A stretch of DNA of 64,000 nt from Archangium gephyra (GTDB lineage: Bacteria > Myxococcota > Myxococcia > Myxococcales > Myxococcaceae), in contig NZ_CP011509.1 of assembly GCF_001027285.1 (NCBI RefSeq), forward strand, positions 8,084,501 to 8,148,500, read 5' to 3'. Each line of letters starts with the position of its first letter. The stretch's first letter is position 1. The translations under genes and the position numbers were made by a program. The notes under the pieces were generated by a model. That model saw nothing but the letters and a program-made list of their open reading frames with translations, ran no database searches and was not told the DNA's origin. Positions 16,902 through 24,787 of the stretch are shown here, in pieces.

Positions 16902-18815
16902 ATGGGAACACGCATGCACGCGCGCACGGTAGCGCTCACCCTGCTCGCACTGACGTTGTGGGGCTGTGGGCCGCAGGAGCCACGGACCGAGGGCCTGCCG
17001 GACACGGGCACCTCCGAGGCCGGACTGGAACGCCCGCTGACCATGGCTGGCTTCTACAACGTCATCATGCAGGATGGCGCCGATCCCTGGGTGTACCAGC
17101 ACACGGACGGCTACTACTACTTCACCAAGACGACGGGCGGAGATGTGAGCCTGTGGCGCTCGCGCACGCTCACCGGTGTCGATGCGGGCGAGCGGAAGAC
17201 CATCTGGTTCCCGCCAGCGTCGGGCCCTGGCAGCAAGGGCCTCTGGGCACCGGAGCTCCACTACCTCGATGGCAAGTGGTACGTCTATTACGCGGCGGAC
17301 GACGGGAACAACGCCAACCACCGCATGTACGTGCTCGAGAACGCGAGCGCCGACCCGTTCCAGGGCACCTGGACGAGCAAGGGGCAGATCACCGACTCGA
17401 CCAACCGCTGGGCCATTGATGGCACCGTCCTGGTGGTGGGCGCCGAGAAGTACTTCGTGTGGTCCGGCTGGGAGGGCACGGTCAACGACAAGCAACACCT
17501 CTACATCGCGCGCATGAGCAGCCCGTGGACCGTCAGCTCGGCCCGGGTGCGCATCTCCACCCCCACCCATGCGTGGGAGACCAACACCTCGCCGCAGGTG
17601 AACGAGGGGCCTCAGGTCATCGTCCGCAACGGCGTCATCAGCCTGGTGTACTCGGCCAGTGGCAGCTGGACGGACAACTACTGCCTGGGGCTCATCACGG
17701 CGCGGGTGGGCACGGATCTGCTCAACCCCGCCTCCTGGACGAAGCGCTCCACCCCCCTCTTCCGCAGTGGCAACGGCCTGTACGGCCCGGGGCACCACTC
17801 CTTCACGAAGTCGATGGATGGGACGGAGGATTGGATCGTCTACCACACCGCGCGCTGGCAGGGCGCCGGGTGGACCCGGAACATCCGTGCCCAGCGGTTC
17901 ACCTGGAGCGCGGACAACACGCCGAACCTCGGTGTGCCGGCGAACCCCAACCAGCCCATCCCGCTGCCCTCCGGCGAGCCGAGCCGGAGCCACTACGAGG
18001 CCGAGCGCGCCGCCTTCGCCAATGGCCCCCGGGTGGTGGCCGAGACCACCGCCGCCGAGGGCTCCAAGCTCAGCTACATCGACACCACGGCGAGCTACGT
18101 GCAGTTCACCGTCTCCGTTCCCCGCGCGGGCGAGTACATCGTCGCCGCGCGCACGGGCAATGGCACCTCGGGCGGGCCGTGGGCGGTGCACACGCTCTCG
18201 ATCAACGGCGGCCCGGGTTCGGACTTCTTCATCGCGAACTCGGGGTGGAACCAGTGGGGCAACGCCACGGCCCGGGTACAGTTGCTCGCGGGCAACAACA
18301 CCCTGCGCTTCACCAAGAAGGAGCACTACGCCGAGTTCGACAGCATCGACGTGTTCCCCGTGAATACCCTCGCGGGAGGCGTGATCGCCGACGGCACCTA
18401 CCGGCTGATCTCCAAGCTCAGCGGCAAGGCGCTGGACGTCGGCGGGTGCTCCGCGGCGGATGGCGCGGACGTCATCCAGTGGTCCTACACGGGCGGGGAG
18501 TGCCAGAAGTGGCGTCTGCAGCACCTGGGGGCCGGCTACTACGCGCTGCTGGCGGCCCACAGCGGCAAGGCGCTGGACGTGGCGGGGTGCTCGGCGGCGG
18601 ATGGCTCGGACGTCATCCAGTGGCCCTACTCGGGTGCCAGCTGCCAGCAGTGGCTGCTGGAGCGCACGGACGACGGCGTGAGCTTCCGGCTCCTGGCCCG
18701 GCACAGCGGCAAGGCGCTGGACGTCGGCGGGTGCTCCACCGCGGATGGCGCGGACGTCATCCAGTGGCCCTACTCGGGTGCCAACTGCCAGCGCTGGTAC
18801 ATCCAGGCGCCCTGA
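16902..18815 (+). CDS. GH43-type glycoside hydrolase with CBM-like and ricin-type lectin domains, lipoprotein
   Basis: This 637-residue protein has a lipobox ending LWGC (Cys 22). The five-bladed GH43 catalytic domain covers about residues 45-340, with the family's three acidic residues visible in order: Asp in DGADPWVYQ, Asp in WAIDGTV and Glu in NEGPQVIV, plus WAPELHY. A CBM6-like beta-sandwich follows at ~355-485, then a ricin-type beta-trefoil at ~495-637 with three near-identical QxW repeats (VIQW..CQ.W). It probably cleaves arabinan, arabinoxylan or xylan side chains outside the cell. The ATG at 16902 has GGAG six bases upstream; an ATG at 16890 has the AAAGG box too close. Confidence 0.88.
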   Translation: MGTRMHARTVALTLLALTLWGCGPQEPRTEGLPDTGTSEAGLERPLTMAGFYNVIMQDGADPWVYQHTDGYYYFTKTTGGDVSLWRSRTLTGVDAGERKTIWFPPASGPGSKGLWAPELHYLDGKWYVYYAADDGNNANHRMYVLENASADPFQGTWTSKGQITDSTNRWAIDGTVLVVGAEKYFVWSGWEGTVNDKQHLYIARMSSPWTVSSARVRISTPTHAWETNTSPQVNEGPQVIVRNGVISLVYSASGSWTDNYCLGLITARVGTDLLNPASWTKRSTPLFRSGNGLYGPGHHSFTKSMDGTEDWIVYHTARWQGAGWTRNIRAQRFTWSADNTPNLGVPANPNQPIPLPSGEPSRSHYEAERAAFANGPRVVAETTAAEGSKLSYIDTTASYVQFTVSVPRAGEYIVAARTGNGTSGGPWAVHTLSINGGPGSDFFIANSGWNQWGNATARVQLLAGNNTLRFTKKEHYAEFDSIDVFPVNTLAGGVIADGTYRLISKLSGKALDVGGCSAADGADVIQWSYTGGECQKWRLQHLGAGYYALLAAHSGKALDVAGCSAADGSDVIQWPYSGASCQQWLLERTDDGVSFRLLARHSGKALDVGGCSTADGADVIQWPYSGANCQRWYIQAP

Positions 18816-18825
18816 GCCGTGAGCG

Positions 18826-18867
18826 GGAGGTCTCCTTTCCCCCCGGGAGAGGGGGCCTCCGCCTTTT
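18826..18867 (+). terminator. Putative terminator after GH43 gene
   Basis: GGAGG at 18826 pairs with CCTCC at 18856 around CCTTTCCCCCCGGGAGAGGGGG. The stem is imperfect but G/C rich and is followed by GCCTTTT. Confidence 0.4.
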
Positions 18868-18939
18868 CTCCACCACTTCCGTGCCCCGGAGGGCACTTCG
18901 AGTAACGTGGGAACCTCCTATTTCGTGGAGACGACTCAC

Positions 18940-19590
18940 ATGCGCATGACTCGCAACATTGGCCTGATGACCCTCGCTTTGACGCTCGGCACCGTGAACG
19001 CGGCCCAGGCCCAGGGCAAGGCCGAGGCCCCCGCCCCCGCTCACGGCAAGGCCGAGGCCCATGGCAAGGGCGAGGCCCACGGCCAGGGCAAGGGCGAGGA
19101 GAAGAAGGCCGAGGCCCCGGCGGGCGACAAGGCCCAGGGCGAGGAGATGAAGGCCACGGCGATGTCGAAGAAGGAGGCGAAGAAGGCCGCCCAGCAGGCG
19201 AAGGGCGCCGCCCAGGCCGCCGAGCGCGCCGCGAAGAAGGCCGAGGCCGATGCGGCGAAGGCTGCGAAGCTCGCCGAGTCCGCGAAGAAGAAGGCCGACG
19301 ACGCCGAGGCGAAGGCCGCTGAGTCCGAGGCCAACGCCGCGAAGCTGACCACCGACGCCACCGCCGAGACCGACGCGGCCAAGAAGAAGAAGGCCGACAC
19401 CGCCGCCAAGGCCGCCCTGAAGAAGGCCGAGGCCGCGAGAAAGGCCGCCGACAAGGCCAAGGCCGAGAACGACAAGCAGCAGGCGGCGCACGCCAAGGCC
19501 GAGGAGGCCAAGGCCGCTGGGATGAAGAAGGCCGAGGAGGCCAAGGCCCTCGCCGAGCAGGCCGCCGCCGACGAGGCCAAGGCGCAGTAA
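18940..19590 (+). CDS. Secreted Ala/Lys/Glu-rich coiled-coil protein
   Basis: This 216-residue protein has a Sec signal peptide (MRMTRNIGLMTLALTLG..AQAQ, cleavage after AQA). A Gly/His/Glu/Lys spacer with repeated GKAEAHGK follows. From residue ~75 to the end it is almost entirely Ala, Lys and Glu in heptad-like repeats, predicting one long charged coiled coil or a histone H1-like tail. No catalytic domain is present. It may be a periplasmic spacer or a nucleic-acid- or polysaccharide-binding protein, but nothing in the sequence decides this. GGAG nine bases before the ATG at 18940 supports the start. Confidence 0.7.
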   Translation: MRMTRNIGLMTLALTLGTVNAAQAQGKAEAPAPAHGKAEAHGKGEAHGQGKGEEKKAEAPAGDKAQGEEMKATAMSKKEAKKAAQQAKGAAQAAERAAKKAEADAAKAAKLAESAKKKADDAEAKAAESEANAAKLTTDATAETDAAKKKKADTAAKAALKKAEAARKAADKAKAENDKQQAAHAKAEEAKAAGMKKAEEAKALAEQAAADEAKAQ

Positions 19591-19620
19591 CGCCCTGCCC
19601 CCTTCGCCCGGCGCGAGGGA

Positions 19621-19659
19621 AGAGCCGCATCCTCGAGTTCATCGGGGATGCGCCGCTCT
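19621..19659. terminator. Hairpin between convergent genes
   Basis: AGAGC-C-GCATCC (from 19621) pairs with GGATGC-GCC-GCTCT (to 19659): two perfect stem blocks separated by a small bulge. It lies between the stop of the coiled-coil gene and the stop of the convergent small membrane-protein gene. Confidence 0.45.
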
Positions 19660-19690
19660 CCGTGTTCGGGGCCGGCGAGGACAAGGGCAG

Positions 19691-20125
19691 CTACCACCAC
19701 CGCCTCATCTCGAACACCCGGTGCTCTCGTGAGCGCTCGCGGTTGTAGAGGATGATGAACAGCCGCCCGGGGCGAAAGGCGCGATCGTCATCGCCGCTCT
19801 CCATCCGGTGCAGCCGGAGCCGGCCGCGGTCGTCGTAGTAGCCGTAGACGCCGTCGTACCGGGTGTACTCCACATGCTCGCCTTGACGTCTGGAGCCGCT
19901 CGTCGAGAGCAGCTTTCCCCGGGTGAAGGTCCATGCCGGGCCGGGGTTCCAGTATTGGGGGGGCACGAAGGCCTCGAGCTCCGCCTCGCCGGGAGGGTGA
20001 ACCTCGGCGAGCAGCTCCTTCGCGTCGAGCCAGGCACTCAGGTAGAGCTCCAGGGTTTTCAGCGCCGAGCGAAGCACCAGCAGCGCTACGGCCCCAACCA
20101 AGAACCAGCCGCACCCTCCGCACAT
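19691..20125 (-). CDS. Small membrane-anchored protein of unknown function
   Basis: From the ATG at 20125 the protein has 144 residues. One hydrophobic helix lies near the start (CGWFLVGAVALLVLRSALK, residues ~4-22), with a Cys pair before it, followed by a soluble domain rich in Tyr, Arg and Asp (YTRYDGVYGYYDDRGR). A TTG at 20167, in frame and three bases after the upstream stop, would add 14 residues; neither start has a strong Shine-Dalgarno. It lies directly downstream of the next gene and is probably co-transcribed with it. No family was recognised. Confidence 0.6.
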   Translation of the reverse strand: MCGGCGWFLVGAVALLVLRSALKTLELYLSAWLDAKELLAEVHPPGEAELEAFVPPQYWNPGPAWTFTRGKLLSTSGSRRQGEHVEYTRYDGVYGYYDDRGRLRLHRMESGDDDRAFRPGRLFIILYNRERSREHRVFEMRRWW

Positions 20126-20170
20126 GTCGAAGTCCAGGTGGGGGCCACGCGGATGGCTCCCACGCAAGCC

Positions 20171-20653
20171 TCAGGGCTCGTAGAAGCCGCCGCGCACCCA
20201 CTCGTTGGCGACGTCTCTGTTGAACTTGAAGTTCACGGGCACGCGATGCTTCGCGACGGTCGCGCCAGCGTCGTCGATGGCTGAGAGCAGCGCGTGGGGC
20301 TCATACTCATCGGCCACGAGCTCGAGCCGGACCTCGTACCAGCGGCCCTCCCAGGCGATGGAGAGCTTCTTGGTCATCGCCTGGTCGCGCTGTCGCGCGG
20401 AGCGATCCAGGACCTCCGAGGCCGTCTTCACGAAGGTCGCGAACGCCGTCGCATCGAAAGGCTTGGGGTTCTTCTTGTCGCGGCCCATCACCCACGGACT
20501 GATGAGGACAGGCTCGGCGATCCCCTGCTTGCGGATTTCCACGGCCCAGCCGTCGTCCTCCTCGTTCTTGATGACCCTGGCCGTCCAGCCATTCTTCCGC
20601 CAGAACGTGGGCTCCATGACTTCGGGCTCGGCAGGCGTGCGCTCGTCGCTCAT
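20171..20653 (-). CDS. Hypothetical protein
   Basis: This 160-residue soluble, acidic protein has no signal peptide. A beta-rich N-terminal part (WTARVIKNEEDDGWAVEIRKQG) precedes a helix with RQRDQAMTKK and a second beta-rich region (WEGRWYEVRLELVADEYEP). No catalytic motif is seen. Strong GC3 bias like its neighbours, and tight spacing to the small membrane-protein gene behind it, support it as real. I do not recognise the family. Confidence 0.65.
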   Translation of the reverse strand: MSDERTPAEPEVMEPTFWRKNGWTARVIKNEEDDGWAVEIRKQGIAEPVLISPWVMGRDKKNPKPFDATAFATFVKTASEVLDRSARQRDQAMTKKLSIAWEGRWYEVRLELVADEYEPHALLSAIDDAGATVAKHRVPVNFKFNRDVANEWVRGGFYEP

Positions 20654-20727
20654 GGGCGTTCCTCATACCCTCCGATTGCCATTTGCCAGAGAAGTATCTG
20701 CCCCCTGCGCGACAGAAGTCCACCCGC

Positions 20728-20750
20728 GCTCGACCTCATCGCGGTCGAGC
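20728..20750. terminator. Hairpin downstream of DUF1993 gene
   Basis: GCTCGAC (20728-20734) and GTCGAGC (20744-20750) form a perfect 7-bp stem with a 9-base loop in the gap after the minus-strand DUF1993 gene. It is likely that gene's terminator. Confidence 0.35.
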
Positions 20751-20824
20751 ACGACTCGCAACGCTGACCACTGGACGTCTTCGCCTGAACCTGGCGTCCT
20801 GGCCTTCTGGGGCGGCGCTCGTCC

Positions 20825-21346
20825 TCAGGCCTTGAGCCGGAGTTGACCCATGAAGTCGAGCTTGCCGATGGGCGTCCCGCGAGAGCGCAGGATGTCGTAG
20901 GCAGTCGTGGCGTGGAAATAGAAGTTGGGAAGCGAGAAGGAGAACAGAAACTCCTCCGCGGTGAAGGTCATCGCCCCACGCGGCGTGTTGAAGACGACCT
21001 CCTGGCCTTCCCTGGCGTCGATCGCCTCGGCGGGGATGGCCTCGAGCCCGGCGCAGGTGTCCTTCACGAGCTGCTGAAGCTGCTCATAGGTGTGAGCCGG
21101 GCGCTGGCCGGGCATGTTGAGCGCGCCGCTGCGGATCGCCTCGATGGCCCCGGCCGAATGGAAGGCGATGGATTGGATCTGGAAACGGAACGGACGCATG
21201 TCCGGCGCGAGCTGGTGCTCGACGATCTCTTCCGGATTGACGCCCCTCTCGCGGGCGTGGGCGAGCCCCTTGTCCAGCACGCCGGACATGGCCCGGAGCG
21301 TCTGCAGGTAGGTCGGAATGCTTGCGGCGTAGAGTCGGATGGCCAT
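20825..21346 (-). CDS. DUF1993-family protein
   Basis: This 173-residue all-alpha protein matches the DUF1993 pattern I know: an N-terminal SIPTYLQTLRAMSGVLDKG helix, the conserved APDMRPFRFQIQ block, and a C-terminal FSLPNFYFHATTAYDILRSRG block that carries a conserved His/Tyr pair. The fold resembles DinB/YfiT-type four-helix bundles. No enzymatic role is established. The ATG at 21346 has AGGGGA eight bases upstream; a longer reading from 21379 would add an Arg-rich leader and is less likely. Confidence 0.8.
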   Translation of the reverse strand: MAIRLYAASIPTYLQTLRAMSGVLDKGLAHARERGVNPEEIVEHQLAPDMRPFRFQIQSIAFHSAGAIEAIRSGALNMPGQRPAHTYEQLQQLVKDTCAGLEAIPAEAIDAREGQEVVFNTPRGAMTFTAEEFLFSFSLPNFYFHATTAYDILRSRGTPIGKLDFMGQLRLKA

Positions 21347-21860
21347 GGCTGTTTCCCCTCGCCCTCTCCTGGGGCGCAAGGCGGCGAGTCTACGCAGGCC
21401 GGTCGGCGGTGGCCACCCGCGTCAGGACGCGAAGCCCTGGGCGATGCCGGCCTGCGTCAACACGCGCCTGCCCTCCACTCGTGGCGCGCTGGCGCTGGAG
21501 CACATGTCGCGAGCGGAGGACGGCCGCCACTCCCCGTGACGGGCGCTTGCGTAGGCTACCGTGCCGATCCTCCGTATGCATGAGCCGGTGACGGCTCCGC
21601 GGGGGCACTGCGTCCTCTCGTCTCCTCTCGCGCAGGGGTACATGGTGAGCAGTGACGCATCCCACAGACCGGGTGTGAACCACGTCACCACGCCAGCGGG
21701 GTTCACGTGGTAGCGTGGCTTCTCACAACAAGCGCCCAGGCACTCCCATGTGAACGGATGCCATGCCCTCCACGCTCGCCCACGAGCGCTGAATGAGTGC
21801 CGAGGGTGTCTGGCTTCGACTCCTCTTTCAAAGAACACATCACATCTGAAGGCGGCCTTC
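21347..21860. other. 514-base non-coding stretch before the Kelch gene
   Basis: I see no convincing gene here. The reading frames present lack codon bias and recognisable motifs. It holds the divergent leaders of the DUF1993 and Kelch genes. One perfect 7-bp inverted repeat, GTGAACC (21675-21681) and GGTTCAC (21700-21706), overlaps a second pair, CCACGT and ACGTGG, and could be an operator or a leader hairpin. Confidence 0.4.
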
Positions 21861-23234
21861 ATGCCATCCTCACCAAGAACTGGAATGGAAGTGGTTGCGC
21901 GGTTGGCCATGGCTTTATCTCTGCTGTGGCTTGCTTGCGGAGAGGCGCCGCGAGGCGGGAGCGGCGCGGTGCTCCGGAAAGGGTTTGAGCCCAAGGCTCT
22001 CCAGGCCACGTCCAGTGGGCAGTGGAGTTTCACCGGCCCTTTGCTCACGGCGCGCTGGGGGCACACGGCGACGTTATTGCCCTCTGGCAAGGTATTGGTC
22101 ACCGGTGGAGAGGACTTGATCCGATTCCTCACCAGGGCGGAGGTGTACGACCCGGGCACGGGGGAGTGGCGCACCACCGACCCTCTGGCCATGGCCCGTC
22201 GTGGGCACGCGGCAACGCTGTTGCCCTCGGGCAAGGTGCTCGTCACCGGTGGCTGGAATTCAAGGTACACACCACTCGCCAGAGCGGAGTTATATGATCC
22301 GGGCACGGAGAAGTGGCACACCACGAGCGATTCTTTCAAGGCCCGCGCCAACCATACGGCAACGCTGTTGCCCTCGGGCAAGGTGCTCGTCACCGGTGGA
22401 GAGGACTGGAATGGCTCCCTCAAAAGCGCGGAGGTGTACGACCCGGGTACGGGGGAATGGCGTACCACGAACGCTCTGGCCGAGGCCCGCGCCAACCATA
22501 CGGCGACGCTGTTGCCCTCCGGCAAGGTGCTCGTCACTGGAGGCTGGAACGCGAGCGGCCCTCTCGCCAGCACGGAGGTGTACGACCCGGACACGAAGGA
22601 GTGGAGCAGCACGAGCGCTCAGGCCGAGGCCCGCGCCAACCACACGGCGACGCTGTTGCCCTCCGGCAAGGTGCTCGTCACTGGTGGGGAGAGCACAAGC
22701 AGCCAATTCGCCAGCGCGGAGGTGTACGACCCGGACACGAAGGAGTGGAGCAGTACGGGCGCTCTGGCCGAGGCCCGCGCCAACCACACGGCGACGCTGT
22801 TGCCCTCCGGCAAGGTGCTCGTCACCGGAGGGCGGGAACCAAACGGGCCCCTCACCCGTTCAGAGGTGTACGACCCGGACACGAAGGAGTGGAGCAGCAC
22901 GGGTGCTCTAGCCGAGGCCCGCGCCAACCACACGGCGACGCTGTTGCCCTCGGGCAAGGTGCTTGTCACCGGAGGGCAGGGACCAAACGACTCCCAAGAT
23001 GGCTCAGAGGTGTACGACCCGGGTACGGGGGGTGGCGCACCACAGGCGCTCTGGCCATGGGCCGCATCTGGCACACGGCGACGCTGTTGCCCTCGGGCAA
23101 GGTGCTTGTCACGGGAGGGCGGGGACCAAACGACTCCCAAGACGGCTCGGAGGTATACGACCCGGGCACGGGGGGGTGGAGCACCACGAGCGCTCCGACC
23201 ACGGCCCGCTATTTTCACACGGCGACGCTGTTGA
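21861..23234 (+). CDS. Kelch-repeat secreted protein, 5' part of a frameshifted gene
   Basis: This frame encodes an export signal (MALSLLWLACG, lipobox-like but with Trp at -3) and the first seven Kelch-type repeats. Each has the core HTATLLPSGKVLVTGG and a EVYDP.T..W strand, forming about one beta-propeller. The frame is correct up to about 23027. There a G run one base too short (six G at 23027-23032 where the equivalent repeat has seven) shifts it, and the remaining residues to 23234 are nonsense. The rest of the gene continues from 23033 in another frame. The start at 21861 has GAAGG eight bases upstream; an in-frame ATG at 21885 is an alternative. Confidence 0.8.
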   Translation: MPSSPRTGMEVVARLAMALSLLWLACGEAPRGGSGAVLRKGFEPKALQATSSGQWSFTGPLLTARWGHTATLLPSGKVLVTGGEDLIRFLTRAEVYDPGTGEWRTTDPLAMARRGHAATLLPSGKVLVTGGWNSRYTPLARAELYDPGTEKWHTTSDSFKARANHTATLLPSGKVLVTGGEDWNGSLKSAEVYDPGTGEWRTTNALAEARANHTATLLPSGKVLVTGGWNASGPLASTEVYDPDTKEWSSTSAQAEARANHTATLLPSGKVLVTGGESTSSQFASAEVYDPDTKEWSSTGALAEARANHTATLLPSGKVLVTGGREPNGPLTRSEVYDPDTKEWSSTGALAEARANHTATLLPSGKVLVTGGQGPNDSQDGSEVYDPGTGGGAPQALWPWAASGTRRRCCPRARCLSREGGDQTTPKTARRYTTRARGGGAPRALRPRPAIFTRRRC

Positions 23235-24080
23235 CCTCGGGCAAGGTACTCGTCACCGGAGGTATCGCCCCAGACGCCTCGACTACCCCCCTCGCCAGCG
23301 AGGAGGTGTACGACCCGGACACAGGGGAGTGGAGCACCACGGGCGCTCTGGCCACGGCCCGCTATCGCCACACGGCGACGCTGTTGCCCTCCGGCAAGGT
23401 GCTCGTCACCGGAGGCAATGATGGCTCAAGCGAACTCCTCCTCAACAGCGCGGAAGTGTATGACCCGGTCACGGGAACGTGGAGCCCCACGGGCGCCATG
23501 GCCACATTCCGCTATGGTCACACGGCGACGCTGCTGCCCTCCGGCAAAGTGCTCGTCACCGGAGGCTCTGCCGCAACAAACGACGCTCTCAATAGCGCGG
23601 AGGTGTACGACCCGGTCACGAGGGCCTGGCGTTTCACGGGCGCTCTAACCAGGGGCCGCGTCGGGCACACGGCGACGCTGTTGCCCTCGGGCAAGGTGCT
23701 GGTCACCGGAGGCATTGGCTCAAGCCGCTCCCAATACAGCGCGGAGGTGTACGACCCGATTACGGAGACGTGGAGTCCCACGGGCCTCCTGGCCACAGCC
23801 CGCGCGAGTCACACGGCGACGCTGTTGCCCTCAGGCAAAGTGCTGGTCATTGGTGGGTATACCCTGAACGACGATGGGGAGGACTCAAGCAGTTCCCACG
23901 ACAGCGCGGACGTGTACGACCCGGCGACGGGAACGTGGAGCCCCACGGCCGCTCCGGCCACAGCTCGCTATTTCCACACGGCGACGCTGTTACCCGCAGG
24001 CACGGTGCTGATCGCCGGAGGTACCCTCCCAGACTCCTCTACTACTACCCTTGCCGGCGAGGAGCTGTACGAAGACACAG
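22040..24080 (+). repeat. Fourteen direct DNA repeats coding Kelch motifs
   Basis: Units of roughly 140-165 bases repeat fourteen times, each with a nearly unchanged core reading CACGGCGACGCTGTTGCC. Units near 22500-22950 are almost identical to one another, so unequal recombination could change their number, and short-read assembly could collapse or mis-join them. Confidence 0.85.
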
Positions 24081-24787
24081 GAGCCCGCCAGGAGTGGCGC
24101 CCAGTCATCACCTCACCTGCCGAGCTGCAACCGGGTGAGACATTCCGTATCACCGGGAGCCGGTTGCGAAGTCCCTGGGAGGCAAGCAGCGGCAACACTC
24201 AGAGTTCCGCCACGGATTTTCCCCTGGTCAGCTTGTTGTCATTGGAGAGTGGGATGCTGACACGTGTAACGTCCTTGGACTCGTTCTCCGACACGGAAGT
24301 GTCTGTTCAGGCGCCGCTCGTGCCGAACGGCTATTACATTCTTTCTGTGGTGACCAATGCCATACATGGTGGACGGTTGGTGCTTGTGAACGGGCCTCCT
24401 CTGGCTGCGCCCAGGGTTACCTCTCCAGAAGCCTCTGTCCAAACCCTGACGCCAACCATCAGTGGTACAGCGAAGGCCGGTGTCACGGTGGTGGTGTCGC
24501 TAGATGGGGCCGTGGTGGGCACACCTAAAACCGACGCGCAGGGAAAATGGAACTTCACCCCGGATACCGCATTGGCTTTAGGACGCCACGACATCGTGGC
24601 CATCGCTACGGACGAGGTGGGCAACATCAGCCCTGAATCCACGCATCAGTTCGCTATCCAGAGAAGCCATTACGGCTGGAGTTGCGCCACCACCCCGGCA
24701 TCTTCCGCCACCTGGGCCTTGCTGGCACTGGTCTGGTCCCTCGGCAGGCGCCGGGGTCACCGGGCCCCGATGACCTCGAGGAGGTAG
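23057..24787 (+). CDS. Kelch-repeat secreted protein, 3' part of the same frameshifted gene, with MYXO-CTERM-like tail
   Basis: This is the continuation of the Kelch gene after the frameshift; the first in-frame ATG is at 23057, but the natural reading joins at about 23033. It encodes seven more Kelch repeats (to ~24080), an IPT-like region (FRITGSRLRSPWE) and a bacterial Ig-like domain (SGTAKAGVTVVVSLDG, VGTPKTDAQGKWNF). The tail has one Cys (WSCATTP), a hydrophobic helix (WALLALVWSLG) and RRR, which resembles the myxobacterial C-terminal sorting signal. Frame-corrected, the protein would have about 975 residues and fourteen repeats. It overlaps the end of the convergent ATP-grasp gene by 31 bases. 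Confidence 0.78.
   Translation: MGRIWHTATLLPSGKVLVTGGRGPNDSQDGSEVYDPGTGGWSTTSAPTTARYFHTATLLTSGKVLVTGGIAPDASTTPLASEEVYDPDTGEWSTTGALATARYRHTATLLPSGKVLVTGGNDGSSELLLNSAEVYDPVTGTWSPTGAMATFRYGHTATLLPSGKVLVTGGSAATNDALNSAEVYDPVTRAWRFTGALTRGRVGHTATLLPSGKVLVTGGIGSSRSQYSAEVYDPITETWSPTGLLATARASHTATLLPSGKVLVIGGYTLNDDGEDSSSSHDSADVYDPATGTWSPTAAPATARYFHTATLLPAGTVLIAGGTLPDSSTTTLAGEELYEDTGARQEWRPVITSPAELQPGETFRITGSRLRSPWEASSGNTQSSATDFPLVSLLSLESGMLTRVTSLDSFSDTEVSVQAPLVPNGYYILSVVTNAIHGGRLVLVNGPPLAAPRVTSPEASVQTLTPTISGTAKAGVTVVVSLDGAVVGTPKTDAQGKWNFTPDTALALGRHDIVAIATDEVGNISPESTHQFAIQRSHYGWSCATTPASSATWALLALVWSLGRRRGHRAPMTSRR

Noticed and set aside
16851-18896. 681-residue minus-strand open frame opposite the GH43 gene
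   Set aside because: Shadow of a gene with clear catalytic and lectin domains; repetitive His/Val/Arg composition.
21390-21683. 97-residue minus-strand frame in the gap before the Kelch gene
   Set aside because: Arg/His-rich, no Shine-Dalgarno, no conserved motif; counted as non-coding.
22290-23371. Long minus-strand and alternative-frame open frames in the Kelch region
   Set aside because: They arise because DNA repeats in phase keep all frames open; only the frame with HTATLLPSGKVLVTGG repeats makes sense.
22040-24080. Possible CRISPR array
   Set aside because: The repeats are ~150 bases long, coding and contiguous, not short repeats with unique spacers.
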